Source of the DNA: Capsicum annuum
Lineage: Eukaryota; Streptophyta; Magnoliopsida; Solanales; Solanaceae
DNA length: 64,000 bases
Direction of reading: 5' to 3'
NCBI RefSeq assembly: GCF_002878395.1
Contig: NC_061122.1
Coordinates: 82,741,455 to 82,805,454 of the forward strand
Part shown: piece by piece, positions 1-10,530 of the stretch
Position numbering within the stretch: the first letter of the stretch is position 1
Layout: each line of letters begins with the position of its first letter
The notes under the pieces: generated by a model
Seen by the model: only the letters and a program-made list of their open reading frames with translations
Databases searched by the model: none
Told to the model about the DNA's origin: nothing
Made by a program: the position numbers and the translations under genes

Positions 1-1586
1 ACGTGGGAGTGCAAACACACATATATAGAAACTGGGATCGTGAATACGTGAAGCATGACCTGTAAGCTAATACATGGTTTACTGATAACTGTCATGGCTG
101 ATATTGAAACTAATAACATGGATGACTATATCGACAGTCCTGTATATACTGAAATCTGAAGAATCCCTGAGTTTTTTTACTGAGACTGATACTAAAACTG
201 TGGGAAGTAGTGTTTAACCGACATGCCCCATGTATGCTGTTATAGCTAAGTTGGGGTCTAATCTCTACCCCGACTAGAGGGGTGTCAATACCGTACCACG
301 GGTAAGGACAGCCTGTGAGTGACCCTTATCTGGCGGGCACTCAATGAGAACGGTGGGAACCCTAAACTGACGGGTCAAGCCACCTTATCAACCCTAATTT
401 GACAGGTTAAGATGTATCAACCCACCCTGGCTACGTAGTTCTGGAACACAAGGATGACTACTAAGAATCACACCCTGAACTGGCGGGTGAGTTCCCATCC
501 TTGGGTCCACGCGGTGGTAACCTCTACTCCCATCTGGAGGGACTGGACATGAATAACTGACTGTGCATGACTTAATCTTACTGAATTCCGTTGACTGGCG
601 GAATGTTACTGATATCTGACAACTGACTAAGATCATGAGGTTTTCCTGAGTCACATGACTGACTGAAGTCTATGGAATCAAAGGTTAAGTTTGGATATCG
701 TGAAACATGACATGGATCTAGGCACACAACTATAATTTTTGGGTACAAGTACCCTGAGGACTCGATGGAAGGAAACTGACACACATGACTGACTTGATCA
801 TAAGAGTAAAGTCCATAATTTATAATATCATAAGTATGGATCTCATACTAAGCATGGTTATCAACAATGTATTGCATGGACAGGATTTCATATCACATGG
901 AAGTACTTGTACAATCTTAATATCATGTTCATTGCATAATCATATTAGCAATACATACCAATAGCATGGAAGTTCATGTGGATTGCATGGTTATCATACA
1001 TCTTGTTCATAAGTAGGATTTGCAAGTAAACATAGCATAATCTCATAAGAATAGTTCATGAGTATTCCAACAACATTTACAAGGCACATTATCAACATAG
1101 AAGTCATTGGAACGTAAGGGTATATCATGAATCCTTCACTTTGTCACAATTTAGCTATATTGCATGATTTCTAGTTTCTTAGGCATTTTATCAAACACCT
1201 TACATGCACATCTTAACAATAGGTGAAATCATCAAATTATACATCATGAACAACCAAATTTACATGTTTCCAACTCATATGATATCATGAAATTCAAAAC
1301 AAACATATAAAGATTCCATCTTGGGAATCACCCAATATCAACAACATGATCATCAACACCCAACAATATAGAAATCATACTTTATAATGAAAAATAAGGT
1401 TTTTGAACTTTATGGATTAAAGGGATCCATAAATCAACTCACGCATACCTTAGAAGGAAAGATTCTTGATGATTGACGGAGGAATTTCCTTGAAATCGGA
1501 TCTTCAAGCTTAGTTACGTAACCCTAGTTGTTTTTCTCTTTTAGTGCTCTTGGATGATGAGCTTTGATATGATAATAGGGTTGTAA

Positions 1587-1596
1587 TATATTTATA
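1587..1596 (-). promoter_or_regulatory. TATA box of the minus-strand LTR
   Basis: TATAAATATA on the minus strand, downstream of the self-complementary repeats and just after an AAGGGTAATTAAGTCTTTT block that resembles the promoter-proximal block of the other LTRs. Position fits a U3 core promoter. Confidence 0.5.
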
Positions 1597-1735
1597 AGCT
1601 ATATATTTCATAGGGTTAAGTTTAGGGACGTGTAAGGAGTGTTAAAAGACTTAATTACCCTTAAAATAACTCAAAACAGAGTGTTTTTGACACCTGGATC
1701 TGACTTAGGCAGTGCCCAACTGATTGCCTAATCTA

Positions 1736-1836
1736 GGTTAGGCGGCGCCTAACCAATCGCCTATGCTTGGGTTGGGTGGCGCTTAACCAATCGGCTATGC
1801 TTGGGTTGGGCGGCGCCTAACCAATCGCCTATGCTT
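1736..1836. repeat. 34-bp tandem repeat with GGCGCC hairpins in LTR
   Basis: Three units of 34 bp start at 1741, 1775 and 1809 (the last one partial), each with a GGCGCCTAACC core followed by AATCGCCTATGCTTGGG. Bases 1736-1743 (GGTTAGGC) and 1747-1754 (GCCTAACC) form a perfect 8-bp stem with a 3-nt loop. It lies in the U3 part of the minus-strand LTR, upstream of its TATA box. Confidence 0.85.
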
Positions 1837-2203
1837 ACTGTCTCTCATGAAAATGGGCATAACTTTCTGCTCGGGTATTGGATTAAGGCAAAATTGCTAT
1901 TGTTGGAAAGATAATTCGATTCTCTACAATTTGCTGGGTCTAAATCCGCCAAAATATCACATTAGCATCGAGTTATAAGATGAACCTTACAAAATCGAAC
2001 ACTAAAACTTGATGGATTTAAAAAAACTCTTAGCTTGTATTACCTTAAGTGACTCATATGAACATTCTTAATGCGTCATAAACTATCCTATCACTAGGAT
2101 ATTCATTGTAAGTCATGTACTCAAGTATGAATCACAGGATAGGGGATTTTATACGTAGGAATACTTATTCACTTCCTAGCTTAGAAACATGCGGGGTATT
2201 ACA

Positions 2204-2440
2204 GCTCCTATGTCCAAGTATTAATCTCCATGTGCTTGATAGAATACCCATGTGAATTGAATAGGGTAATCATGACGTGCTACCATGTGTTCTCATCCAT
2301 GTACAAGTCCACATAACCTCCAAGTTTTTGATAAAATGTCTAAATAAAAGAATTGTTGACAATTGACTATTGTTATGCTATTATGATCATACCTTGCTTT
2401 ACTTTTGTGCTATCGAGTCCTGGGGGTATTTAATACCCGA
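2204..2440. other. Unassigned AT-rich spacer
   Basis: Between two LTRs. No open frame or recognisable motif was found. It could be the flank of the left LTR or a decayed piece of the next one. Confidence 0.5.
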
Positions 2441-2586
2441 AAATTTAGCTGCTTACCTAGAGCCAGTGTTAGTTACAGAATAGTCTGAGTCATGTCACGA
2501 TGAGTAGTATTCTCAATCAATTACAGAACTCAATAAAACTCAACAAGTTACAAAACTCAGGAAAACTTAGTAAACTTAGTATCAGT

Positions 2587-2731
2587 TCAGTATTTAGTTC
2601 AGGCCTCATTAGTATTTAGTATTTAGTTCAGACCTTAGTAGCATTCAGTATTTAGTTCAGACTTCAATGGCATTAAGTATTCAGTGCATACCTCAGTAAT
2701 ATTCAGTATTCAGTTTAGACCTCTGTAGGAT
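2587..2731 (+). repeat. 29-bp tandem repeat, five units, in LTR
   Basis: Five consecutive 29-bp units start at 2587, 2616, 2645, 2674 and 2703. The consensus begins TCAGTATTTAGTTCAGACCT. Spacing is exact although units differ at several bases. Confidence 0.9.
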
Positions 2732-3080
2732 TCAGCCAGTTAGGAGAATTTAGTAATATTTTTGTCAGTCGACAGAACTCAGTGAACTCAGTGTAGCTCA
2801 GTTAAATAGTATTATTAGTAACAGTTCAATTAAGCCTAGTGTAAACTAGGAAATCGGTTCAGTGTCTATTCAGTTGGAAGTAGGATTCAGCACCGAGTGA
2901 ACCCAAGGATGGGAATTCACTTGCTAGTAGAGGGTGTGATCCTTAGAAGAAATCCTTGCATTCATGAACTATGTCGCTTGGGTAGGTTAAGACATCAAAG
3001 CTGCCAAATGAGGGTTGATGAGAGATTTTAATCTGTAAGTTGAGTGTTCCACCGTTCTCATTAAAGTACTTGCCAGATGA

Positions 3081-3438
3081 GGGTTTTTTTACTTATCTTT
3101 ACTCATAGCATGGTACTGACACCCTTCAACTGGGTTAATGGTTGGACCCCAATCAGTTTAGAGAGGGGCATGTCAGTTAGATGATTATTTCCCATAGTTT
3201 CAGTTTTAAACTTAGTACAAAACTAGTTTAGTTCTGCAGATTCAGGACTATTAGATATAGTCACTTAGCTCAGTGGGTTTTTTTACTTATCTTTACTCAT
3301 AGCATGGTACTGACACCCTTCAACTGGGTTAATGGTTGGACCCCAATCAGTTTAGAGAGGGGCATGTCAGTTAGATGATTATTTCCCATAGTTTCAGTTT
3401 TAAACTTAGTACAAAACTAGTTTAGTTCTGCAGATTCA
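3081..3438 (+). repeat. 164-bp identical direct repeat
   Basis: Bases 3081-3244 and 3275-3438 read identically over 164 bp, separated by 30 bp. The first copy is followed by GGACTATTAGATATAGTCA and the second goes directly into CTTAGCTCAGT. Everything around it is diverged from related LTRs, so this is a recent local duplication or an assembly artefact. Confidence 0.9.
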
Positions 3439-4629
3439 CTTAGCTCAGTATAGAACTTAGCATAGTTCCACAGAAATAGGACTGTCAGATATAGTCTCCT
3501 ATTTATCAGTAATATAGTATCAGTAAACTCAGATATCAGTTAATCAGTTATCAAAACTCAATATACAATCTTATTTACAGTCTTAGTTACAGTCTCAGTG
3601 CCAATCCCAGTCCCAATCTAGTAATCAGATATATAACTTAGTTAAGTTTCAACTTTGGTTGACCATCGTGTATAGTTATTAGTTATTCAGTTATAAGTAT
3701 TATAGTACCTCAGTTTACAGACTATTTATGAATCATGTTATGAGCTTGGTCTTACATTCTCAGATAATACAGTCTTCCTAAATTCATGCTTAGTTACCTC
3801 ATATTACTCAGTCAGTCCCTTTATCATATGCATAATACTCTATAGTTTCAGTCTAGTTATTCAGACTAAGTATAGGCAAGTTCCATATTCCTAGTATTCA
3901 GCTTCAGTTATACTTATATCATTAAAGTAAGTTTTACAAAAACTAAGTGTAGAGATTCACCAGCTTATCAGATCATGTTTATTTATCTTGTTTTAAGATG
4001 TTTTCAGCTTTTAGTTTATTCCAGCTTATTGTGAGTCTACTTACACTTAACATACATGTTTTACGTTTACGTATGAAATTAGTTTTACTTATTGCATTCA
4101 CTCCTGCATAATCAGTACATTTCAAAAGTACTGATTCACATATACATCTGTGTGGCTACATTTTCTCATAATATAGGTACCAGTTATAGCCTACCCATTC
4201 CGATCAGACAATTGCAGATTCCAGCCAGTAGGTGATGAGTTCTCTGAGTTTGGGAACTCCATATAGTTTTAGTTCATGTACAGTTCATTTACTTTCATGT
4301 GTATTGATTAGTGGTAGTTAGAGGTATGTCCCAACTATCTATAGTCAGTATAGTATACGCTTCATAGATGCCAGTCAAAGTCAGTTATGTAAATTTTAGT
4401 TCCATCCTTCAAATTTATCAATTTATAAAGCTTCATCAGTATTGTATCTATTTTAGATCCTTAGTATGACTATGTTTCTGCAGAGTAAAATAGTTATTTA
4501 CCATGTGATAATTCAGTTGCTTAAAAATATGCCAATTCATGGGTCAGCTTGGGATCACTTGTAGTTCCAACCACCGTGTGACATCTCGAGATTAAGAAGA
4601 TCTTTCAGTTTTTGCATGCTATAAAGGTA

Positions 4630-5420
4630 GAGGGTGTGAAAAAAATTGCTTATTAATTAAAGGATGTAACATACAAATGGTATGAAGAGTGAGAGCGGCT
4701 TAGGGGTGATAATGTTGAGTCCTCTTTATGGGATGATTTATCTAGTGTTTTTCTTAATCTCTTCTTTCCTCAGGAGTTAAGGAAGGCCAAAGTTGAGGAG
4801 TTTGTGAACATAAATCAAGGCAGGATAAAAGTAAAGAAATATTCCTTGAAGTTCCACTAGTTGTTGCGATATGCCCCTTAGCTAGTGTCTAGTATGAGGG
4901 ATAGAATGAGGAAATTCACTTTTGGTTTGTCTCGTGAATTGATTTTAGAGAGAAAGGCAGCTATTTTAAACAAAGATATAGATATTTCTTGATTGGTGGT
5001 GTATATGTAGCAAGTTGAGAAAGAAAAGAAAAAGCAAGCAGAGTTGGGGGAGAGGCAGAGTAAGAAGTTTTGTATTCGAATTAGGGTGGAGGTCAGCATC
5101 AGAGTAGAAGATATGGTGGGAAATATTCATAGAAGAAGTGGGGTAACTCGGGTTCCTATTCAATTGCTGGTGCACCTTACCCGAAGCTATTCATAGATTA
5201 TTGTTTTTAGAGGGGTGATGGCTATAGGGAATATGGTGTCCAATCTCAGGCCAATGGGTCCCAGTCAACTCCATCATAACCTCCTTGCAGATTCTATGGC
5301 CAGTCACACTATGGTCCATGTGAGAGGAGGAGGAATATGTGTTTTAGTTGTGGTTAGATTGATCATTTTTAGTGTGATTTCCCTTCTATAGTAGCTTCTG
5401 GGGTGAACAGGGTTTGTATT
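4630..5420 (+). pseudogene. Element A gag (capsid to zinc knuckle), broken
   Basis: Encodes the structural Gag of a Ty3/gypsy chromovirus, which packages element RNA in virus-like particles. The frame from about 4636 gives a run resembling the Retrotrans_gag core: AYxLKDVTYKWYEE, then FFPQELRKAKVEEFVN (about 4768-4810), then LVxxMRDRMRKFTFGLSRE. A nucleocapsid knuckle follows at about 5338-5390 (CFSCG, then a degenerate C-terminal half). At least six in-frame stops (for example at about 4860, 4881 and 4990) interrupt it. The N-terminus, start codon, leader and PBS are missing, because the frame begins right after the LTR fragment. Non-functional. Lineage call (Del/Tekay) rests on the matching IN and chromodomain at 16797-18480. 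Confidence 0.8.
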
Positions 5421-5559
5421 ACCTCTTCATTAGCTCCAGCACTAAAGGGTGCCACTTCTAGTACCGATACTGATTGGAACTCTCTCTATGCTCTTACCCC
5501 CATTAATAATTCGAGGAATCTACTAATGTCATTACTGTTATGTTCACTCTTCTCTTGTG

Positions 5560-6170
5560 ATATGTATTTATAACTTAATCTAGGGCCCACTCTTTTTTTA
5601 TGTGACCCTATTTGTGGCTATGCATTTTGGTTTTAACCCCGAGTATATTTTGGACCTCTTTTTTGTTTCTACCTCGGTAGGTGACTCTATAATTGGTAGA
5701 AAGGTCTATAGCAGTTTTATGGTATATGTTGGTGGTAGGGAAACTTTTGTGGATCTGGCTGAATTAGACATGTTAGATTTTGATATCATCTTGAGCATAG
5801 ATTTTGTTGTCTTTGTCCTATTTCTCTTTTGTCTGTCGAACCTGTAAGGTCATTTTCAAATTCCCTAATGAGTCAATTATTGAGTGGAAAGGGAATTTCT
5901 TAGTGCCTAAGGGAAGGTTCATATAATATCGTAGAGCCTAAAAATTAATTTCCAAGGGGTTTCTTTATCATATGGTCCGATTTAAAGATTCTAATGCAAA
6001 GGGTCCTCCCTTACAATTCATTCTAGCGGTTAGTGAATTTCCTGAGGTCTTCTCTGATGATCTTCCTGGTGTCCCTCCTGATAGGGAAATAGAGTTTGGG
6101 ATTGATCCTTTTCTGAACACTCATCCTATCTCTATCCCTCCTTATAGAATGACTTTGGTTTAGTTGAAGG
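5560..6170 (+). pseudogene. Element A aspartic protease and PR-RT linker, broken
   Basis: The open piece at 5602-5847 matches a retropepsin-type protease: a stretch corresponding to FVAxHFGFxPEYILDLFFVSTSVGDSIIGRKVY and later ELDMLDFDIILSIDF. The catalytic DSG/DPG tripeptide that should lie just upstream (about 5585-5600) is not intact. A second piece at 5972-6163 carries the linker LAVSEFPEVFSDDLPGVPP (about 6030-6085) that leads into RT in this family, then DREIEFGID. Stops and a frame change separate the pieces. The protease would cleave the Gag-Pol polyprotein in a functional relative. This copy cannot. Confidence 0.75.
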
Positions 6171-6860
6171 AACTTAATGAGCAGTTGAAGGACTTTCTTG
6201 ACAAGGGTTTCATATGCCTTAGTGTATCTCTGTGGGTTGCTTCTATCCTCTACATACATAAAAAAGGATGGTTCTTATCGGTTGTGTATTGATTACCGTC
6301 TGTTAAATAAGGCAATGGTGAAGAATAAGTACTCTCTTCCTAAGATTGATCACCTATTTAGCCAACTTCAGGGGGTTAAGTATATCCCTAAGACTACCTT
6401 CTGTACATGGTATGGATATTTTGAGTTCTTGGAAATGTATTTTGTATTGACCAATGCCCCGACGACATTTACGAAGCTCATGAATCGAGTATTTCATCAG
6501 TACTTGGATTATACATGATTGTGTTTATAGATGATAGTTTTGGATATTTAAAGAGTGAGGTTGATCATGTTAACCACCTCCTTATTGTGTTGAAGACCCT
6601 AAAAGATTAATTTTTGTATGCTAAGTTTTTGAAGTGTAAATTTTTGTTGAATGCTGTTACTTTTCTGGGTCATGTTGTTTCTTGTGAGAGTATCATGGTG
6701 GATCCACAAAAAGCTGCGGTCGATAAGAAGTGGCCTAGACCCACAACTCCAACAATTATTCAGAGCTTACTAGGTTTAGTAGGTTATTATAAGAGGGTTG
6801 TGGAGATCTTCTCTTTGATCATTGGACCTTTGACAAGGTTGACTTAAAAGAAGGTAAAGT
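6170..6860 (+). pseudogene. Element A reverse transcriptase, frameshifted
   Basis: RNA-dependent DNA polymerase remnant. Visible in order: [15 protein letters not shown] (about 6168-6212), [22 protein letters not shown] (about 6276-6342, finger region), [15 protein letters not shown] (about 6448-6495), and the catalytic box FIDD at 6524-6535 in another frame after a shift near 6518. The C-terminal part FLGHVVSCESIMVDPQKAA follows at 6660-6720, with the connection-domain GLVGYYKRVVEIFS. The palm segment between about 6390 and 6410 is shortened, losing the usual KTDLRSGYHQ block. Several stops occur. Inactive. Confidence 0.8.
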
Positions 6861-7120
6861 TTTTGTGGTTTGATACTTGTGAGGGGAGTTTTGAGAAGCT
6901 GAATAATAAATTGACTTCTACTCTGATTTTGACCCTGCTCAAAGGTAGTGATGGCTTTATGGTTTATCGTGATGTGTCCTTTGTGGGGCTTGGTGGTGTA
7001 TTGATGCAGTATGAAAAGGTGGTGGCATATGCCTCTAGGCAGTTGAATGCTGATGAGAGTAATTATCTGACTCATGATTTGGAGTTGTTGGTTGTGGTGT
7101 TCACATTGAAGAGTTGACAG
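6861..7120 (+). pseudogene. Element A RNase H, N-terminal part, interrupted by Athila insertion
   Basis: The frame 6863-7117 reads [40 protein letters not shown] and [28 protein letters not shown], the typical chromoviral RNase H start. It stops exactly where the foreign sequence begins (7121). The missing remainder resumes at about 16797 with YVYGVHVNIYSDHK, so one RNase H domain is split by a 9.7-kb insertion. Confidence 0.85.
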
Positions 7121-8050
7121 TGATACCCCAAAATTACAACTCTCCTAAATAAATGTAAGCGGTCGTTGTTAAATATATAACCCAGCTTGGTTGGGGTAGA
7201 ATCCCACAGGGAATACAATGTTAAATAAGTCTTATGATTATTTATTAACTGTTAATCAAAAGTTTTCAGAAATAAAAGGGGTTTATATTGTTAATAAAAA
7301 TTATTCAGAGGTTACTCAGTGTATTATCTAGTGATTTATTTGCAAACTATAATCAATGAGATTTAGTAAACCAGGATTTTGGTCACCAAGGTGTTTCAAC
7401 AATAAGAGTTCTAGGCTATCTTAAATCCCTATATAACAAATCCAATTGAAAGGTTAATTGTGAAATAAAGTCCATCTAATTATTTCTCAACCCCAAAAGA
7501 TGGTTACACTTTAGTTCTTTCGAACTTAAAGAGTGGATTGAATTAATAAATTAAATCCTCAAGAGGTTGATCCTGTTAAGGAATCAACCATGAAATCAAA
7601 GGTTAATTGCTCTGATTTTCTTATAACTCCTCTTTTCCTAACACTAACTTTTCTCCTCGAAGAAGAGGTTTGTATGGAGTTATCCTTCATGTTTGCAACC
7701 AAGAAGAATCATTAAACTGAAGACATGGTTATGCAATTGAATTTATCTACAAAATTTGATCATTCCCACAACCCTACCAATGAATCACACCAAGGCTCCC
7801 ATAACCCAGTTATGGGAGTTTTAGCTACACATAATTAAAGAAAGGAATTCCATTGTATATTTGGTAAACAATTCAGAAATACTTACAAAGATACAAGAGA
7901 TTGTTCCAAATCCTTGAATGATAGTAAATAAAATGAAATCCCAAGGTGTTAACTTGTTTCTCAATGAATTCTACATTACAATCGTCTTTCAATAGCCAAA
8001 GATGCCTAATCTAACCCTAAGTTGGGTATTTATAGGCTCCAAGAAAGTGG
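7121..8050 (-). repeat. 3' LTR (R-U5 side) of the Athila element
   Basis: Starts TGATACCCC and aligns by eye through its whole length with 15050-15965, for example GGTTACTCAGTGTA, GAGATTTAGTAAACCAGGATT and CACCAAGGCTCCCATAACCC. Homology stops about 15 bp beyond the TATA box (TATAAATA on the minus strand, 8027-8034). The U3 sequence present in the other LTR (15965-16792) is absent here, where the extra ORF follows directly. Confidence 0.85.
8027..8034 (-). promoter_or_regulatory. TATA box of the Athila 3' LTR
   Basis: TATAAATA on the minus strand. The same octamer is at 15933-15940 in the 5' LTR, in the same sequence context (AACCCTAAGTT on the plus strand beside it). Confidence 0.6.
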
Positions 8051-8054
8051 AAAT

Positions 8055-9290
8055 TTAAAATTCTGAGCTTGTAGAAGTACCATGTGGAACATAAGTAACT
8101 ATAGGAAATGACATACCTGAAGGCACATCTGAAGCCTCTAGAGTGGGTTCAGTCTGTGACTCATATGCTTGTTTCTTGTGGACTCGCACCTCAAATTTGG
8201 AATCATCTTTTGTTTGCTTAATGTCATGCCTTCTAAATTCCTGAATTATATCATCTACTCCTCTAATTATAAGCACATTCACTTGCCTACATAGATCTAC
8301 AATTAAACACAAAAATGGTAATACACTTTCCATCTTATACGTTCGAAGAAACATATTATCAACACCTCAATCATGGTAGACACAAACACTGCTCTTTGCT
8401 TTTCCAGGTTAGCATCTCCTCCAATAGGCATAAGTCTCAATCTTAGTATGGCCCAGCAAAAATTTTCCATAAAACTTAGGGACGACTTTGCAATCCACTT
8501 TTTGTCCTGAAGCCATAAAAGGTTACCATCGTTGTGAGGATCTGAGCCAACTGAGGCTTTTGACTAGTTGCTATAGTTATACGATGCTCCAATTCTGGTG
8601 TGATGGATAGTTCCATATAGTCTGGAACAAATAACATCCTGTTGATTGTGCATTCAAAAATATCACCTATCATCCCTTTCACAGGAACCTGTGTTCTGTT
8701 CCTCATATCTGCGATTCTTAACCCTTTAGGATAATCCTTCTCCGATAGTGCCAAGTAATTAGTAAAGAATTCCTATAACAGGTTTGTATAATACGGCCCT
8801 GGAGGCTTGCTCAAGCATGCTAGCTCATATTTATTAAACCGTTTCTCTAGATTTGGGTACTCATGAAGATAAGATGTGACTATTTGATACTCTTCTACAA
8901 TGTGCCTCTTCATGGGTCTATTCTGAATAGGATGGAGCCATCATAGAAGTGATTCTTTGAACTTTCAACCTTCCATCAGATTGATTCACATACCTTCAGG
9001 TCCTTTATTCTAATCATATTTGCTTCTTCAGGTTCTGACATCCCAATCGAGACATAGTTTGAGTTTATAGCCATATCCTTTTCAAGGCATTACAACTGCT
9101 CTCACCTTCACTCTTCTAATCAGATTGGGATAGTACTTTCTTCTTCTTTTCACTTTGTCCAGTATTGAAAGTTGATTCTTCATCATCCCTTTTCTACTTA
9201 CCTCTACCCCCTGAAGTGGTGGTATCTAGGGATTGTTGAGATTGCCTACCACCACTCCTTGATAGTAGCTTTTGAGTCATAGTCCTTGAA
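8055..9290 (-). pseudogene. Extra ORF remnant in env position of the Athila element
   Basis: Minus-strand frames at 8476-8754 and 8055-8354 encode protein-like sequence 3' of integrase, the position of env-like or additional ORFs in Athila and Tat elements. The first contains ALSEKDYPKGLRIADMRNR and VPVKGMIGDIFECTINRM. The second contains PFLCLIVDLCRQVNV and HDIKQTKDDSKFEVRVHKK. From memory these resemble the widespread 'putative plant transposon' (Transposase_32-like) domain found in solanaceous retroelements. I cannot run the search. A possible N-terminus starts near 9290 (MTQKLLSRSGGRQ), followed by serine-, lysine- and glutamate-rich sequence. Stops and frameshifts break it. No signal peptide or membrane segment typical of an envelope protein was seen. 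Confidence 0.5.
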
Positions 9291-9369
9291 TATGGAAAAT
9301 AAAATCAAACCACTCAACCAAAAGAGATAACAATTTATAATAACAAAGAAAGAAAAGTATTGTTTTAAG

Positions 9370-9560
9370 AGTGACGGTCAGGCTGACGGTCCTTTGGCAG
9401 ACTGACGGTCTATCGCATACTTATATAGGGAACTCAGATATTCATTGATGGTCAGGCTAACGGTCCAACAGTATACGGACGGTGCATTACACATAACCAA
9501 ATGATTTCAAAATTCTCCATTGGTGATAACCTTTGTGACAGACCGTGACAAGGTTGACGA
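9370..9560. repeat. TGACGGTC repeat cluster 1
   Basis: Four or more close copies of TGACGGTC or a one-base variant, spaced 12-20 bp apart near 9371-9410 and again at 9445-9560. Adjacent copies occur in both orientations (GACCGTGACAAGG near 9541). Confidence 0.7.
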
Positions 9561-10199
9561 TCCATCACTTTAGCCTTCAGCATGCCCATTTTCAATTTTA
9601 TGCCCCTTTTATGGAATTTTGTCAAACACCTGCCAAACCTATACTTTTTATTCAAAGATTTTATTTCAAAAAGCTTACTTTCAAACCATTTCAAGCATAC
9701 TAAAACATGGGTTACTCAGACTTCACCCCAACCAGGTCTTACAAATATTCGATACACACTTTCATTCAAAAATACCCTCCAAAGAACACTTAGATTCAAG
9801 AATATTTTCCATAAAACACTTAAACTCACCCCATGGTCATGCTTAGCCTTGTAAATAAAAAGAATATATTGGATTCATACCTTTTTCTTGACGTTTCCAT
9901 CACACTACGTAGAACTCTGTGAACTTGAACAGTTCCTTGATGCTTTAATGATAAAAAGTTTAAAGTTTCTGACTGATAAAAATAGAAAAGATGGAAGGTA
10001 GTTTAAATAGGGGAGGAAAGAAATTGAAGAGTCCTTTGAGAGGATGAATTTAATTTAAAAAGAATGAATGTGTAGGAGTTTTAAACATTTTAGGAGTTGA
10101 AGAGACAAGATCATGCATCTAACTGATTCACTTTATCTATTTAAAACAATTTGGGTCGGTTCAAATATCAATTTGGGATCAACTTGCACCGACCCCTTT

Positions 10200-10530
10200 A
10201 TTTCAAACCCAAAGATTTGGTGACGGTCTTACTGATAGTCTGTCAGGGAACATATGGTCCGTCAGCAAAGTCATCACTACTTACAAGGATCATAGGCCAA
10301 CCAACTCACATTGATGGTCTAGTGATGGTCCATCACTGATGTGACGGTCATCGCACTTATCGTCAACCATTATCTAAAATGTTTGATCGTTGACCAATTT
10401 ATGATGGTCCATTATTGATGTGATGGTACATCGCACTTCCCATCACACGTTATCAATAATGTCACTTTAATATACCAAGGACTTAACAATATTTGTGAAG
10501 GTCCATCAAAAGGTTGACGGTCTGTCAGTC
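10200..10530. repeat. TGACGGTC repeat cluster 2
   Basis: At least eight degenerate copies of GATGGTCCATCACTGATGTGACGGTCATCGC-like text, written here only in its parts GATGGTCCATCA and TGACGGTC. The spacing is irregular. Confidence 0.7.

Larger units (their letters stand above)
1..2203 (-). mobile_element. Partial gypsy LTR, minus strand
   Basis: Read on the minus strand this is an LTR that starts TGTAATACCCC at 2203 and runs off the left window edge. It has the order seen in the other Tekay-type LTRs here: a block asking for 'reverse of TCGGAGCAAAAAGTTATG'-like sequence (about 1850-1990), a short repeat cluster (1736-1836), a TATA box (1587-1596), a donor-like AAG|GTATGCG (GT at 1448-1447) and, at 240-560, a series of CCAGNNNAGGGT-type motifs. 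No coding sequence is visible. The base just right of 2203 is only weakly purine-rich on the minus strand, so I cannot say whether this is a 5' or a 3' LTR. Confidence 0.7.
2441..4597 (+). mobile_element. Tekay-type LTR fragment, plus strand
   Basis: Contains the LTR landmarks also seen at 62440-63466: an AGCACCGAGTGAACCC block at about 2889, repeated CCAGATGAGGG motifs (2920-3090), TGACACCCTTCAACTGGG, GGGGCATGTCAGTTA, an acceptor-like TTTTCTCATAATATAG ending at 4176, and CACCGTGTGACATCTCGAG near the LTR end (about 4575-4592). The 5' part of the LTR is missing. It runs into the gag remnant at 4630 without a recognisable primer-binding site, so the junction is probably a deletion. Confidence 0.7.

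Noticed and set aside
7116..7125. GACAG as target duplication of the Athila element
   Set aside because: The right flank near 16785-16800 does not repeat it. The boundary there is uncertain.
9582..9854. Overlapping 90- and 75-codon plus-strand frames
   Set aside because: Antisense to the Athila 3' region, AT-rich, with no recognisable motif.
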